Notes: generated by a model not told the origin, from the sequence alone. A stretch of 64,000 nucleotides of DNA from Oceanobacillus arenosus (GCF_003369575.1 NZ_PIOC01000017.1:310001-374000), one strand, 5' to 3'; positions 1-9,534 are shown, counted from the stretch's first letter. Program-made: numbers and translations.

Positions 1-1407
1 GATGGACATTCGAACGGTGAGACGCTTAGCAGGGTTACGAATGATATTGATACAATTGGAACGACGTTACAGCAAAGCTTAACACAGTTCATCACTTCAA
101 TCGTCACGATTATAGGTGTGATTATTATGATGTTAACGATAAGTCCAATCCTAACTATAATAACTGTAATAAGCTTACCTGTTTCTATATTTGTCATTCA
201 GCCTATTTTAAAACGATCGCAAAGGCATTTTGCTGACCAGCAGCGTACGCTTGGTCAATTAAATGGTCATATCGAAGAAATATATACTGGTCATCAAGTT
301 GTAAAGGCATTTGGATATGAAAAAAAAGCAGGAGAACAGTTTGATTCGGTTAATGAGGAATTGTATCAAGCTGGTGCAAAAGCACAATTTATTTCCGGTA
401 TCATCATGCCGATGATGTCTTTCATTGGTAATTTAAGCTATGTGCTTATTTGTGTTGTTGGTGGTATTTTAGTGACACAACGTGCGATTTCAATTGGTGA
501 TATTCAAGCGTTTATTTCTTATTCCAAACAGTTCACACAGCCAATAATGCAAACTGCTAATATCGCAAATATTATTCAGGCGACAGTTGCAGCAGCTGAA
601 CGGGTCTTTGAACTACTTGATGAAGTGGAAGAAGTAAAAGAAGATACGTCTATACAATTATCACGAGCAAAAGGTGCGGTTGCTTTTGAGCATGTAGACT
701 TCGGATATGGTGAAAACCTATTAATCCAAGACATGAATATTGACGTGCATCCTGGACAAACTGTTGCAATCGTTGGACCAACGGGTGCAGGAAAAACAAC
801 GATGATTAATCTATTGATGCGCTTCTATGAAGTAAATGGTGGGAAGATTAAGATTGATGGGATAGACATACAGAATATGTCACGAAAAGATCTTCGGAAT
901 AGTTTTGGTATGGTACTCCAGGACACATGGCTATTTAATGGGACGATCAAGGAGAATTTGGCATTTGGGAAAGAAGGCGCGACAGATGAAGAAATATATG
1001 CTGCTGCACGTACAGCTCATGCTGATCACTTTATTCGAACATTGCCAGATGGATATGAAACGATCCTAAATGAAGAGGCATCGAATATTTCTCAAGGACA
1101 AAAGCAATTGCTAACTATCGCAAGGGCTGTTCTTGCAAATCCGCCAATCATGATTCTGGATGAAGCTACCTCAAGTGTAGATACAAGAACGGAAGTATTT
1201 ATACAACAAGCAATGAACCGATTGATGGAGGGACGAACAAGTTTTGTCATTGCCCACCGTCTTTCTACGATAAGGGATGCAGATATCATTCTTGTCATGG
1301 ACCAAGGAAAAGTTATAGAACAAGGGACACATGTAGAATTACTAGAGAAAAATGGATTCTATGCTGACTTATATAATAGTCAATTTTCTGAAAGAACGGC
1401 AGGCTAA
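1..1407 (+). CDS. ABC-type multidrug exporter, permease plus ATPase half-transporter (5' partial)
   Basis: The reading frame is open from the first base of the window, so the start lies upstream; 468 residues are visible. The first third is the end of an ABC exporter membrane domain (the opening residues SRVTNDIDTIG are the usual coupling-helix region, followed by several hydrophobic segments). The C-terminal half is the nucleotide-binding domain: Walker A GPTGAGKTT near visible residue 259, signature ISQGQ instead of LSGGQ, Walker B IMILDEATSS, and the H-loop IAHRLSTI. The degenerate signature is common in one subunit of heterodimeric exporters of the YfiB/YfiC or LmrCD type, so a partner gene probably lies just upstream. 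Substrate cannot be read from the sequence. A hairpin terminator follows after an intergenic repeat. Family assignment is secure; the drug-export role is inferred from the family. Confidence 0.9.
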   Translation, partial: DGHSNGETLSRVTNDIDTIGTTLQQSLTQFITSIVTIIGVIIMMLTISPILTIITVISLPVSIFVIQPILKRSQRHFADQQRTLGQLNGHIEEIYTGHQVVKAFGYEKKAGEQFDSVNEELYQAGAKAQFISGIIMPMMSFIGNLSYVLICVVGGILVTQRAISIGDIQAFISYSKQFTQPIMQTANIANIIQATVAAAERVFELLDEVEEVKEDTSIQLSRAKGAVAFEHVDFGYGENLLIQDMNIDVHPGQTVAIVGPTGAGKTTMINLLMRFYEVNGGKIKIDGIDIQNMSRKDLRNSFGMVLQDTWLFNGTIKENLAFGKEGATDEEIYAAARTAHADHFIRTLPDGYETILNEEASNISQGQKQLLTIARAVLANPPIMILDEATSSVDTRTEVFIQQAMNRLMEGRTSFVIAHRLSTIRDADIILVMDQGKVIEQGTHVELLEKNGFYADLYNSQFSERTAG

Positions 1408-1417
1408 GCCTTAAAGA

Positions 1418-1640
1418 ACAAAAGCGCAAGCGCCCATTTGAGCTGTGTACGGACTGCGCCCCACAGGATGTGGGGTGGTTCGACGTTGCCACAGGAAGTG
1501 GCGGCCTTAGTCGAACTTCTCCTTGCCTTTTTAGATAAAGGAAGCACGATGAGCGTAAGCGGTTGACTTAGATTACGGAGGTGAGGGAAGTCTCGCTACA
1601 GCTTTAGCGCTGGAGCTGGACGTGGCTATTCTCAGTAATT
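1418..1640 (+). repeat. Intergenic repeat, copy 1 of about 200 bp
   Basis: This stretch matches the reverse complement of 16628-16832 over almost its whole length, including the shared blocks GAGCTGTGTACGGACTGCGC, GGCGGCCTTAGTCGAACTTC and GGTTGACTTAGATTACGGAG. Copy 1 carries about 28 extra bases near 1465-1492 that look like a local partial duplication. No open frame with a ribosome binding site is seen in it. Its right end continues to about 1695 with similarity to 55653-55730. Confidence 0.85.
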
Positions 1641-1686
1641 AAGTTATCCACAGCACCCAATTTTATAGTTTCCTAAGCAATGAATA

Positions 1687-1743
1687 AAAGATGCGCATTC
1701 CATTCTAAAGAATAATAGAAATGGGGGGCGCATCTTTGGTTTT
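1687..1743 (+). terminator. Hairpin terminator, probably bidirectional
   Basis: A ten-base stem AAAGATGCGC (1687-1696) pairs with GCGCATCTTT (1728-1737) and is followed by GGTTTTT. The opposite strand also ends in a T-rich run, so it can serve both the exporter gene on the left and the convergent FMN reductase gene on the right. Confidence 0.75.
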
Positions 1744-1811
1744 TAAGTAAATATCCTTAATGAATGAACTTGACTAAATGATAAGTGTAATAGGGAGACA
1801 ATCTCAAAAAT

Positions 1812-2378
1812 TTAGAATCCATATTCAGCTTCCTTTGCTTCACGGATCTTTGAATATGTTTCCGTTAAGACGACGGTATCTTCCACTAAACGATTAATCC
1901 GGAATAATATATCATCATTAATGATTTCATTTCGATAGAAGTCTTTTTCCTCAATAAATACGTATGTTTGCACCAATTGTGCCTTCATATAAGACAAAAT
2001 TGGCTTTAATTGCTGTTCAGCAATTAAATAATGTTTAGGCGAACCCGCTGTCACAAGCATACTGACAACTTTATCACGAAGTGCATCTACAGGAAGTAGA
2101 TCAAATATGTTCTTTAATGTTGCAGGGATGGATGCCTGAAAAATTGGTGTCCCAATAATTATGGCGTCCGCTTCCATTATCGTCTTCGTTACAAATCCCG
2201 TATCACCTTCGTACTCGAGGTAGCTACGCCCATCACTAAATTGAAGATCATAATCCGCTAAATCAAGTATAGCCACTTCAACATACGGATACTTTTCTGC
2301 TAAAGCTTTAACAGTATAATTCATTGCTGTTCTCGTCTTTGTGCCAACGATAGAACCGCAGATACCAACGATTTTCAT
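1812..2378 (-). CDS. NADPH-dependent FMN reductase (SsuE/MsuE-like)
   Basis: 188 residues with a flavodoxin-like fold: an N-terminal FMN phosphate loop GICGSIVGTKTR and the family motif GTPIFQASIPATLKNIFDLL around residues 75-94. Such enzymes supply reduced FMN, using NAD(P)H, to a partner two-component monooxygenase. The gene lies 17 bp downstream of the luciferase-like monooxygenase gene on the same strand, so the two are almost certainly one operon and a working pair. A ribosome binding site (AAAGGA) sits about 11 bases before the ATG. The substrate of the pair is unknown; desulfonation or related organosulfur chemistry is one possibility from the SsuE family, but no sulfonate transporter is adjacent. 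Confidence 0.85.
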   Translation of the reverse strand: MKIVGICGSIVGTKTRTAMNYTVKALAEKYPYVEVAILDLADYDLQFSDGRSYLEYEGDTGFVTKTIMEADAIIIGTPIFQASIPATLKNIFDLLPVDALRDKVVSMLVTAGSPKHYLIAEQQLKPILSYMKAQLVQTYVFIEEKDFYRNEIINDDILFRINRLVEDTVVLTETYSKIREAKEAEYGF

Positions 2379-2395
2379 TTTCTCAAGTCCTTTCT

Positions 2396-3451
2396 TTATT
2401 TTGCAGTATGTTTCTTAATAGCTGGTAAAATTTCGGTGCCAATCAACTCAATATTTTTTCTCAGTTTATCAAAAGGAACGCCACCGAAGTCCATTTGGGC
2501 GATATAACGTTGATGGCCAAATAGTTCATGCTGATAAAGTATCTTTTCAATGATTTGCTGAGGGCTGCCAATGTTCATCACGTCTCTAGGATCTGCACCT
2601 TGAGCAAATTGCTGTTTTGGATAGCCACGTCCATTTGTGACTTTCATTCCTTCATTAATATATGGATAATACTCTCTTTGTGCTTGTTGCGTTGTTTCTG
2701 CCGCATAGAAGAATCCAGCTGTTGCAATCGGAAGCTCAGCTGGATTGTGACCGTTCTGACGAGCAGCCTCACGATAAGCTTCAATTGAATATTTAAAGCT
2801 TGTAGCTGGTCCACCTAAAGTAGCGAGGAACATTGGCACGCCTGCATATCCAGCTTTAATCGCACTAGCAGGTGGACCACCGACAGCACGCCATATTGGC
2901 AGGTGACCTGATTTCGGACGAGGAAGAACGCTTGCATCTTTTAACGGTGCACGGAATTGCCCACTCCAATTAACGACTTCTTCTTTATTTATTTTCAATA
3001 ATAACTCGAACTTCTCTTCATATAATTCTTCATAGTCACGTAGTTTATAGCCTAATAAATCAAAGAGTCCTACTCGTGATGCACGACCTGCAATAATTTC
3101 TGCGCGTCCTTTAGAAATCAAATCAATCGTTGCAAAGTCCTCATAGACACGAACTGGATCAGATGTACTGATAATCGTCGATGAACTTGCGATTTTAATT
3201 TTTTCTGTTGCTTGAGCAATTGCGGCTAGAACAACGGAATGTGCTTGTGTTGTAAAATATTCCTGATGGCTTTCACCAACACTAAAGAAATCAATTCCGG
3301 CTTGCTCCGCAATTTTAGCTAATTCAATAATTTCATGAATTCGTTGTTCGGCTGAGATCCTTTTGCCTGTATTAGGATCTGGTATGTGATCACCTAATGT
3401 ATAAATTCCAAATTCTAATCCTTTCCTTTGATCTATTCGATATTTCTCCAT
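2396..3451 (-). CDS. Luciferase-like flavin-dependent monooxygenase (LLM class)
   Basis: 351 residues of the bacterial luciferase-like TIM-barrel family: the N-terminal strand EFGIYTLGD, the segment AEQAGIDFFSVGESHQ typical of the family, STSDPVRVYEDFATID near residue 110, and GRAEIIAGRAS. These enzymes use reduced FMN and O2; the FMN reductase encoded 17 bp downstream is the likely flavin source. The start is an ATG preceded by AAAGGATG. The upstream region (3498-3568) holds three palindromes that look like operator sites, which suggests inducible expression. Oxidised substrate cannot be inferred. No signal peptide, so cytoplasmic. Confidence 0.87.
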   Translation of the reverse strand: MEKYRIDQRKGLEFGIYTLGDHIPDPNTGKRISAEQRIHEIIELAKIAEQAGIDFFSVGESHQEYFTTQAHSVVLAAIAQATEKIKIASSSTIISTSDPVRVYEDFATIDLISKGRAEIIAGRASRVGLFDLLGYKLRDYEELYEEKFELLLKINKEEVVNWSGQFRAPLKDASVLPRPKSGHLPIWRAVGGPPASAIKAGYAGVPMFLATLGGPATSFKYSIEAYREAARQNGHNPAELPIATAGFFYAAETTQQAQREYYPYINEGMKVTNGRGYPKQQFAQGADPRDVMNIGSPQQIIEKILYQHELFGHQRYIAQMDFGGVPFDKLRKNIELIGTEILPAIKKHTAK

Positions 3452-3497
3452 CTATTATTCATCCTTTTATATATTTAATTTTTCGTAGCTATAATGT

Positions 3498-3568
3498 AAG
3501 TATAGTACTTTATGAAAAATGATAAAAGTATGTACTTTAAAGTGGCATAGTATCCTGAAAGATACTAT
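3498..3568. promoter_or_regulatory. Three palindromic candidate operators upstream of the monooxygenase operon
   Basis: AAGTATAGTACTT (3498-3510) and AAAGTATGTACTTT (3525-3538) share half-sites AAGTA/TACTT. ATAGTATC-N6-GATACTAT (3547-3568) is a perfect eight-base inverted repeat. They lie 46-117 bases from the monooxygenase start codon. The cognate regulator is not adjacent; MarR- or HxlR-type proteins bind sites of this general shape. Confidence 0.5.
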
Positions 3569-3796
3569 AGCGAGTGCTTGTGAATAATCAAAACTTTCTA
3601 AACACGCAATAACCATCTTCACACTAAATTTACCTCTATTTTACTTCTAATTAACAATCTATAGATATAATGAAATTGTATTATTAGTAGTAAATTGTTG
3701 AAACTTGCTGAAAGGATGATTCATTAGAAAATACTGTATACATATTCGTTCTATCGTATTAAAGATAATTTCAATTAAAACAAATGGAGGATTACC

Positions 3797-5140
3797 ATGA
3801 AAAAGTTAAGCTTACTTGCAATTTTTATCATAATCGCATTATCTCTAATGGCATGTGGTTCACAGAAAGCGCCAAAAACAGAAGGAACAGAAAACGATGC
3901 AACAGCAGAAAGTAGTTCAGATGGAAAAGCGGAAGAAAAGAAAGAAGATGCAGAAGCGTCAGAGGAAGATGTGGAACTCGTTTTATGGCATACACTAACA
4001 GAGCATCATAAAGAAGCATTAGAGAAAATTATTTCTGATTTTAATGATTCACAAGATCATATTACTGTTGTTGCTCAAGAACAGCCATACCAGGATTTTG
4101 ATTCTAAATTAATGCAAGCAGTAAGAAATGGCACGGGTCCTGATTTAGTTCGAACTTTCCCTTCGAATGTCGTTAATTATCTTGATGAAGATATGATTGT
4201 TGATTTCGCACCTTATATTAATGATGCTGAGATAGGGATGGAGAACTTCGAAGACAATATTCCAGAAGGTATTTACCAAGAGATTACGCAATGGGGAGAT
4301 GATTCTGTTTATCTATTCCCAATTCACGTGACAGGTCAAGTATTTTTCTACAATAAAACGTTATATGATGAATTAGGTCTTAAAGCACCTGCGACATGGA
4401 CAGAGTTGGAAGAAAATAGTCGTGCAATTAAAGAAAAAACTGGTAATGCAGCATTTGGAGCAGACTCTGTTACCGATTTATTTACAGACTTAGTGATGCA
4501 AGGCGGCTCCGATTATATTAATCCAGAATCGAAAACAGTTGAGTTTAATAATGAAATTGGGTTAGAGAAACTAGAATGGTTTACTGGAAACGTAAAAGAA
4601 GGTAACTTCCGTTTAGTTGGGGAAGATCAATATTTCTCTAATCCGTTTGGCTCTCAAGCGGTAGCAAGTTATATTGGATCAAGTGCCGGAGCAGATTTTG
4701 TTGCTTCAGCAGTAGCAGATCAATTTGAATTTGATGTTGCACCTATTCCTCAAGAAGGACCAGAAGAATTTTTCCCATCATGGTTGAATGGATATGTTGC
4801 ATTCAAGTCAGATGAAGCTAAGGAAAAGGCTACATATGAATTCCTGAGATTCCATGCAGCACCTGAACAAATGACAGAATGGACAATGGCCTATGGTGCT
4901 GTACCAGTGTTCCAGGATGCTGTTAATTCACCAGATTATCAAGCATACATTGATTCAAATATCGCGATTCAAGCATTGATTCCACAAATGGAGATTATTG
5001 GTTATCTTCCAAGCGTTAAGGGAGCATCTTCAGTACTAACTCATATTGATGAAATGGTACAATCTGCAGCTTTAGAAACGAAGACACCTGAGAAAGCATT
5101 AGAAGATGCTGCGTCTGCGAGTAATGCGGATTTACAATAA
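3797..5140 (+). CDS. Extracellular solute-binding lipoprotein of a Ugp/sugar-type ABC importer (cassette 1)
   Basis: 447 residues. A lipoprotein signal peptide ends in the lipobox LMAC with Cys at about residue 20, followed by a Ser/Glu/Lys-rich linker and then a family 1 binding protein fold (VELVLWHTLTEHHKEALEKI, similar to UgpB and MalE-like proteins; STRWLNG-like segment near residue 330). It should sit anchored outside the membrane and hand substrate to the permeases at 7707 and 8646. GGAGG lies seven bases before the ATG. It heads a cassette with a phosphodiesterase gene, which points to phosphodiester or glycerophosphate-type ligands rather than plain sugars. Ligand is inference only. 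Confidence 0.85.
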   Translation: MKKLSLLAIFIIIALSLMACGSQKAPKTEGTENDATAESSSDGKAEEKKEDAEASEEDVELVLWHTLTEHHKEALEKIISDFNDSQDHITVVAQEQPYQDFDSKLMQAVRNGTGPDLVRTFPSNVVNYLDEDMIVDFAPYINDAEIGMENFEDNIPEGIYQEITQWGDDSVYLFPIHVTGQVFFYNKTLYDELGLKAPATWTELEENSRAIKEKTGNAAFGADSVTDLFTDLVMQGGSDYINPESKTVEFNNEIGLEKLEWFTGNVKEGNFRLVGEDQYFSNPFGSQAVASYIGSSAGADFVASAVADQFEFDVAPIPQEGPEEFFPSWLNGYVAFKSDEAKEKATYEFLRFHAAPEQMTEWTMAYGAVPVFQDAVNSPDYQAYIDSNIAIQALIPQMEIIGYLPSVKGASSVLTHIDEMVQSAALETKTPEKALEDAASASNADLQ

Positions 5141-5171
5141 TTAGAAAAGATTAGGCATAAAATACTATTTT

Positions 5172-5281
5172 AAAACTGGCTGACCTTGTTAAGTAATTGA
5201 TTGGGGTAATCGTTCAAATACTTTATCTAACCATGAAGTTTCGAATGCCTATCCAGCCAAATACAACAAGGAGCCAGTTTT
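5172..5281 (+). other. Long-range inverted repeat in the gap between binding protein and phosphodiesterase genes
   Basis: AAAACTGGCT-GA-CCTTGTT (5172-5190) is complementary to AACAAGG-AGCCAGTTTT (5265-5281) apart from a two-base bulge, enclosing about 75 bases. The transcript could fold into a long stem capping a large loop. A T-rich run follows at 5279-5298. It may be an attenuator or RNA-processing element that keeps expression of the binding protein above that of the downstream genes. Confidence 0.5.
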
Positions 5282-5348
5282 GCTTTTGGGCATTTTTTGA
5301 AAGAACTTCCTAAAAGCAACAAAGTTTTCTAATTGGAGGAATAAACAG

Positions 5349-6644
5349 ATGAATAAACAAAAGTTATTCGTTTTTTGCTTGGATGCTTTATGCTCGAGCG
5401 ATATTGAATATATGAAAACATTAAAGAATTTCAGCACAATATTTGAAACGGGGTCCTATGTGGAACATGTTGAGCCAGTATATCCATCGATTACTTATGT
5501 ATGTCATACATCGATCATTACTGGAAAATATCCAATGAACCACGGAGTGAATCAAAATGAGAAAGTAGCTCGTGGAAAGCTCCATTCCCCTTGGTTTACA
5601 ATGAAAAACGATGTTCAGGCAGATACACTTCTTGATATTGCAGCGAGAAATGGCCTGACAACCTGTTCGATTAGCTGGCCCGTTTCAGGTGGTGCTAATT
5701 ATGATTTGAATATGCCGATGATTGTGCCATATATGTATAAAGGGTATCAACCTGAGCAATTTCTAGAAAATACAGCTTCAGCAGAGTTACTGGAGAAGTA
5801 TTTCTGGAATCATGGTCGGTACATAAAGGGAGAAGATCGAAGCTTAGATCTGTTTACGATGGCTTTAGCACCTGACATTATTCGTGATTATGAGCAACCA
5901 GATGTAATGCTTGTTAAAATGTGTGATCTTGATACAATTCGTCATAATTATGGTGTTTACCACGAAAAAACAAAAGAACAGCTCCGTAAGCATGATGAGG
6001 AATTTGGTGTTTTACTTGAATCAATTAAGAGATATGGGGATTTTGATAATACCAATTTCATTATCCTTGGTGATCATGGCCAAACAGATGTCGATCTCGT
6101 GTTGAATTTCAATGTGCTATTAAAACAACATGGGTTCCTACGCCTAAATGAGGATGGAAGTTTGCAAGACTATGATGCATTATGTCATTCTAATGGACTA
6201 TCGGCATGGATAGAATTGAAAGATCCGAATGACGTTGCCATGAAACAAAAAGTCCATGAATTTTTGCTTTCATTAAAAGAAGATCCAGAAATAAATTTAC
6301 GCTATATCTTTACAAAAGAAGAAGCGGAAATTCAGTTTAAGTTAACAGGACCATTTGATTTTGTAATTGAAGGGGAAGGGGCCATTTCCTTTAATGAAGA
6401 CTGGTCTGGCGATCGTATTTTTGGAAAGAAAAAGCGTGGCGATAAGAAAATCGGTGAAGGCTCGCATGGCGGATTACCGCATAAAAAGGAAACAACGACA
6501 TTCATTGCAAGTGGACCAGCAATCAAGCCGGGTGTTGTAGTAGACAAGGGACTTATGGTGGATGAGGCAGTAACAATGGCGTACATGTTAGGGTTGGAAA
6601 TGAAAGATACAGACGGAAATCTAATAAAAGAGATATTGAGGTAA
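5349..6644 (+). CDS. Cytoplasmic alkaline-phosphatase-superfamily phosphodiesterase (nucleotide pyrophosphatase/phosphodiesterase type)
   Basis: 431 residues. The metal and nucleophile motifs of the NPP family are visible: Asp12 in FCLDAL, the PSITYVCH segment with Thr49 as likely nucleophile followed by ITGKYPMNHG, DLDTIRHNYG near residue 195, and GDHGQTDV with Asp and His ligands near residue 240. There is no signal peptide, so hydrolysis should occur in the cytoplasm after uptake by the ABC importer whose genes flank it. GGAGG precedes the ATG by eight bases and the ATPase gene starts five bases after its stop. Role proposed: cleaving an imported phosphodiester. Phosphonoacetate hydrolase- or phosphoglycerol-cleaving activities are alternatives within the superfamily. 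Confidence 0.82.
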   Translation: MNKQKLFVFCLDALCSSDIEYMKTLKNFSTIFETGSYVEHVEPVYPSITYVCHTSIITGKYPMNHGVNQNEKVARGKLHSPWFTMKNDVQADTLLDIAARNGLTTCSISWPVSGGANYDLNMPMIVPYMYKGYQPEQFLENTASAELLEKYFWNHGRYIKGEDRSLDLFTMALAPDIIRDYEQPDVMLVKMCDLDTIRHNYGVYHEKTKEQLRKHDEEFGVLLESIKRYGDFDNTNFIILGDHGQTDVDLVLNFNVLLKQHGFLRLNEDGSLQDYDALCHSNGLSAWIELKDPNDVAMKQKVHEFLLSLKEDPEINLRYIFTKEEAEIQFKLTGPFDFVIEGEGAISFNEDWSGDRIFGKKKRGDKKIGEGSHGGLPHKKETTTFIASGPAIKPGVVVDKGLMVDEAVTMAYMLGLEMKDTDGNLIKEILR

Positions 6645-6648
6645 TCGT

Positions 6649-7710
6649 ATGGAAATTAACATAAATAATTTAACGAAGAAATTTGGCACAACAACCGCGG
6701 TAAATGATTTATCAATGACAGTGGAAAGTGGAAAATTAGTTGCACTTCTCGGGCCAAGTGGATGTGGTAAGACGACATTGTTGAACATGATTTCCGGAAT
6801 CATTCCCAGTACAACTGGACAAATACTTTTCGACGGCAAAGATGTAACGAATCTACCTCCCGATCGTCGTGGTGTCGGGATGGTATTCCAAAACTACGCA
6901 TTGTATCCGCATATGACGGTACTGGAAAATATTTGCTTTCCACTTGAAATTAAAAAAATTCCAAAAAAAGAACGCAGGGAGCGGGCAATGGAATTGGCAA
7001 AGTTAGTACATATCGAGGATTTTGTAAAGCGTAAGCCTGCCCAGCTTTCTGGTGGACAGCAGCAACGAGTTGCGATTGCGCGTGCCTTAGCGAAAAATCC
7101 TGATATTTTATTACTAGATGAACCATTAAGTAATTTGGATGCAAAATTACGGATTGAAATGCGTGAAGAAATCCGCAGAATTCAGCGAGACACAAATGTG
7201 ACGACAATCTTTGTAACACATGACCAAGAGGAGGCTAGTAGTATTGCCGATTCAGTCGCATTATTTAAATTAGGGGAAATACAGCAATATGAAAGTCCAA
7301 ATGAGCTGTATGATAATCCTGCAAATGCCTTTGTAGCTGATTTTCTCGGTGCGCCACCAATTAATAAACTATATGGTGTCGTAAAGAACAGGAAATTTGT
7401 TTTGGCAGATGAAAGTATGACACTTGATTTGGAAATACCACATTCCGTTGAAGATGGGAAACAGGTATTGCTAGCATTTCGTGCGGAGACAATTCGTATG
7501 AATCCAGAAAAAGTATCAACAAGTGCAACTGTAAAGGAAATTTATACACTTGGAAGGGATAAGCTGGCCATATTTAACCTTGGAACGAAGCTTGTTCGCG
7601 GTTATGTTGGAGAGGATATTGAGCTTGCGATTGGCGAACGAGTTCAGGTAGGATTCAAGCAAAAAGGCATATTCTTATTTGATGCCGAGACGGGAGTTCG
7701 TTATTTTTGA
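6649..7710 (+). CDS. ugpC: ABC importer ATPase, UgpC/MsmK type (cassette 1)
   Basis: 353 residues. Walker A GPSGCGKTT near residue 35, Q-loop FQNYALYPHMT, signature LSGGQQQRVAIARAL near residue 133, Walker B ILLLDEPLSNLD, H-loop TIFVTHDQEEA, and a C-terminal TOBE region typical of carbohydrate-uptake ATPases (CUT1/MalK-UgpC). It powers uptake with the two permeases that follow. The gene overlaps the next by four bases (TTGA), indicating translational coupling. The symbol denotes family resemblance to UgpC; the true substrate is not proven. Confidence 0.85.
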   Translation: MEININNLTKKFGTTTAVNDLSMTVESGKLVALLGPSGCGKTTLLNMISGIIPSTTGQILFDGKDVTNLPPDRRGVGMVFQNYALYPHMTVLENICFPLEIKKIPKKERRERAMELAKLVHIEDFVKRKPAQLSGGQQQRVAIARALAKNPDILLLDEPLSNLDAKLRIEMREEIRRIQRDTNVTTIFVTHDQEEASSIADSVALFKLGEIQQYESPNELYDNPANAFVADFLGAPPINKLYGVVKNRKFVLADESMTLDLEIPHSVEDGKQVLLAFRAETIRMNPEKVSTSATVKEIYTLGRDKLAIFNLGTKLVRGYVGEDIELAIGERVQVGFKQKGIFLFDAETGVRYF

Positions 7711-8624
7711 AGAAATTCATTAAGCGAGATATCGATAAACCCAAGCTGACAATACGAACCTTTTTAGAACCACTACTTTTTCTAGCGCCATTTTTAATTG
7801 GAATCATTATTTTTACCGTCTACCCTTTTATTAATGTTTTATTAATTTCTTTTCAAGAGGGTTATAATTTTTTATCACAACAGTTTTTATCTTATGGTTT
7901 AGAAAATTACCGAATGATCTTCCAAGACGAAAACTTTATTAATTCATTAAAGAATACAGGTATCTATATGTTTACAGTTGTACCGATTTCTACTGCGCTA
8001 GCAATAATTATTGCAGTATTATTAAATCAAAAGATTAAATTCAATGGCGTTTTTCAAACGGCCTATTTCTTACCAATGGTCACATCTGTTACAGCGGTAG
8101 GGCTAGTATGGAAGTGGATGTATAACTTTGATTATGGGATTATCAATTATTTACTTACCCTCTTCAATGTGGATGCGATTAATTGGCTAAATGATCCAAA
8201 ATATAATATGCCAGCACTTATAATTTACGGGATATGGAGTATCTTGCCTTTTACGATTATTTTATTACTGTCGGGATTGCAAAATATTAATGAACAATAT
8301 TATGTTGCTGCTAGGGCTGACGGTGCGAAGCCTTTCAGAATATTTCGCAGGATCACCGTTCCGTTGCTTGCACCAACTATCGGGCTTGTATTAATAATTA
8401 ATATTATTAATACATCGAAAGTATTTGATGAATTATTTCCGTTATTTAACGGGCGTCCAGGCTCAGCATATTCCTTGTACACGGTTGTGTATTATTTATA
8501 TGATATGTTCTATGTTAAATGGGAGTTGGGGCCTGCCGCTGCTAGTGCGACGATTCTATTTATACTTGTGTTTATCTTAACGATGATTCAATTGTTTATT
8601 CAAAGAAAATGGAGTAATTATTAG
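7707..8624 (+). CDS. ugpA: ABC importer permease, UgpA/MalF type (cassette 1)
   Basis: 305 residues with six predicted membrane segments, beginning LEPLLFLAPFLIGIIIFTVYP. The EAA loop that contacts the ATPase is visible as YYVAARADGAKPFRIFRRIT around residue 200. The start is a TTG overlapping the stop of the ATPase gene; no in-frame ATG with a better ribosome binding site lies nearby. It forms the membrane channel together with the product of the next gene. Confidence 0.85.
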   Translation: MKKFIKRDIDKPKLTIRTFLEPLLFLAPFLIGIIIFTVYPFINVLLISFQEGYNFLSQQFLSYGLENYRMIFQDENFINSLKNTGIYMFTVVPISTALAIIIAVLLNQKIKFNGVFQTAYFLPMVTSVTAVGLVWKWMYNFDYGIINYLLTLFNVDAINWLNDPKYNMPALIIYGIWSILPFTIILLLSGLQNINEQYYVAARADGAKPFRIFRRITVPLLAPTIGLVLIINIINTSKVFDELFPLFNGRPGSAYSLYTVVYYLYDMFYVKWELGPAAASATILFILVFILTMIQLFIQRKWSNY

Positions 8625-8645
8625 GGAAGGAAGGAGGAACTCGAG

Positions 8646-9470
8646 ATGAAACAATTACAATTTGGAAAAATATTAATCTATCTTTTACTGATAGTTGGAG
8701 CAATCACGATGGTATTTCCTTTTTTCTGGATGTTTATTTCTTCACTGAAGACTGCTGCAGAAGTAAATACGACACCCCCGACACTATGGCCAAGTATACT
8801 GACATTTGATAATTTCATTTACGCGTTTGAAACAGCACCATTTGCAAGGTACTTCTTAAATTCTGTAATCGTTGCATTCTTTAATGTTGTGTTAACGGGG
8901 ATTACAACGATACTTGCAGCTTTTGCTTTTTCAAGGCTTAAATTCCCTGGCAAAGAGGTCCTTTTTTCTTTGTTGCTATCGTTAATGATGATTCCATTTG
9001 AAATGCTCATTATTACAAACTATACGACGATTGCAGATTTGGGATTAATCGATACATTGTCAGCGATGATTATTCCATTCACATCAAGCATTTTTTACAC
9101 GTATATATTACGAAACTTCTTTCAGTCGATTCCAGATAGCCTATACCATTCAGCTAGAATTGATGGAGCAAGTAATTGGAAATATTTATGGAAGATCATG
9201 GTGCCAATTGCTAAGCCTGCAATCATTACAATCTTGCTTCTTAATGCGATCTCGAGCTGGAACGCGTTTATGTGGCCAATGCTTGTCACAAATACAACGA
9301 ATAATCGAACATTACCATTTGGATTATACGCATTTATTTCTGAGAGTGGCGTACGTTATGAAGTATTAATGGCTGCTTCAACGATCGTAATCCTACCAAT
9401 GGTTATTTTGTTCCTATTTATGCGAAAAAGTATTGTAAGCAGTGTGGCACAGGGAGGTACGAAAGGATAA
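8646..9470 (+). CDS. ugpE: ABC importer permease, UgpE/MalG type (cassette 1)
   Basis: 274 residues, six predicted membrane segments. The EAA-type loop reads LYHSARIDGASNWKYLWKI near residue 165 and the family N-terminus LIVGAITMVFPFFWMFISSL is clear. GGAGG lies eight bases before the ATG. It ends the first import cassette. No strong terminator is seen before the HxlR gene 125 bp downstream, so partial read-through into it is possible. Confidence 0.85.
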   Translation: MKQLQFGKILIYLLLIVGAITMVFPFFWMFISSLKTAAEVNTTPPTLWPSILTFDNFIYAFETAPFARYFLNSVIVAFFNVVLTGITTILAAFAFSRLKFPGKEVLFSLLLSLMMIPFEMLIITNYTTIADLGLIDTLSAMIIPFTSSIFYTYILRNFFQSIPDSLYHSARIDGASNWKYLWKIMVPIAKPAIITILLLNAISSWNAFMWPMLVTNTTNNRTLPFGLYAFISESGVRYEVLMAASTIVILPMVILFLFMRKSIVSSVAQGGTKG

Positions 9471-9534
9471 GTCACTGTTTTCCAATTAACTTTCGATTTT
9501 ATCTTCTTGATGCTACTATTAGTTATATAGCGTA

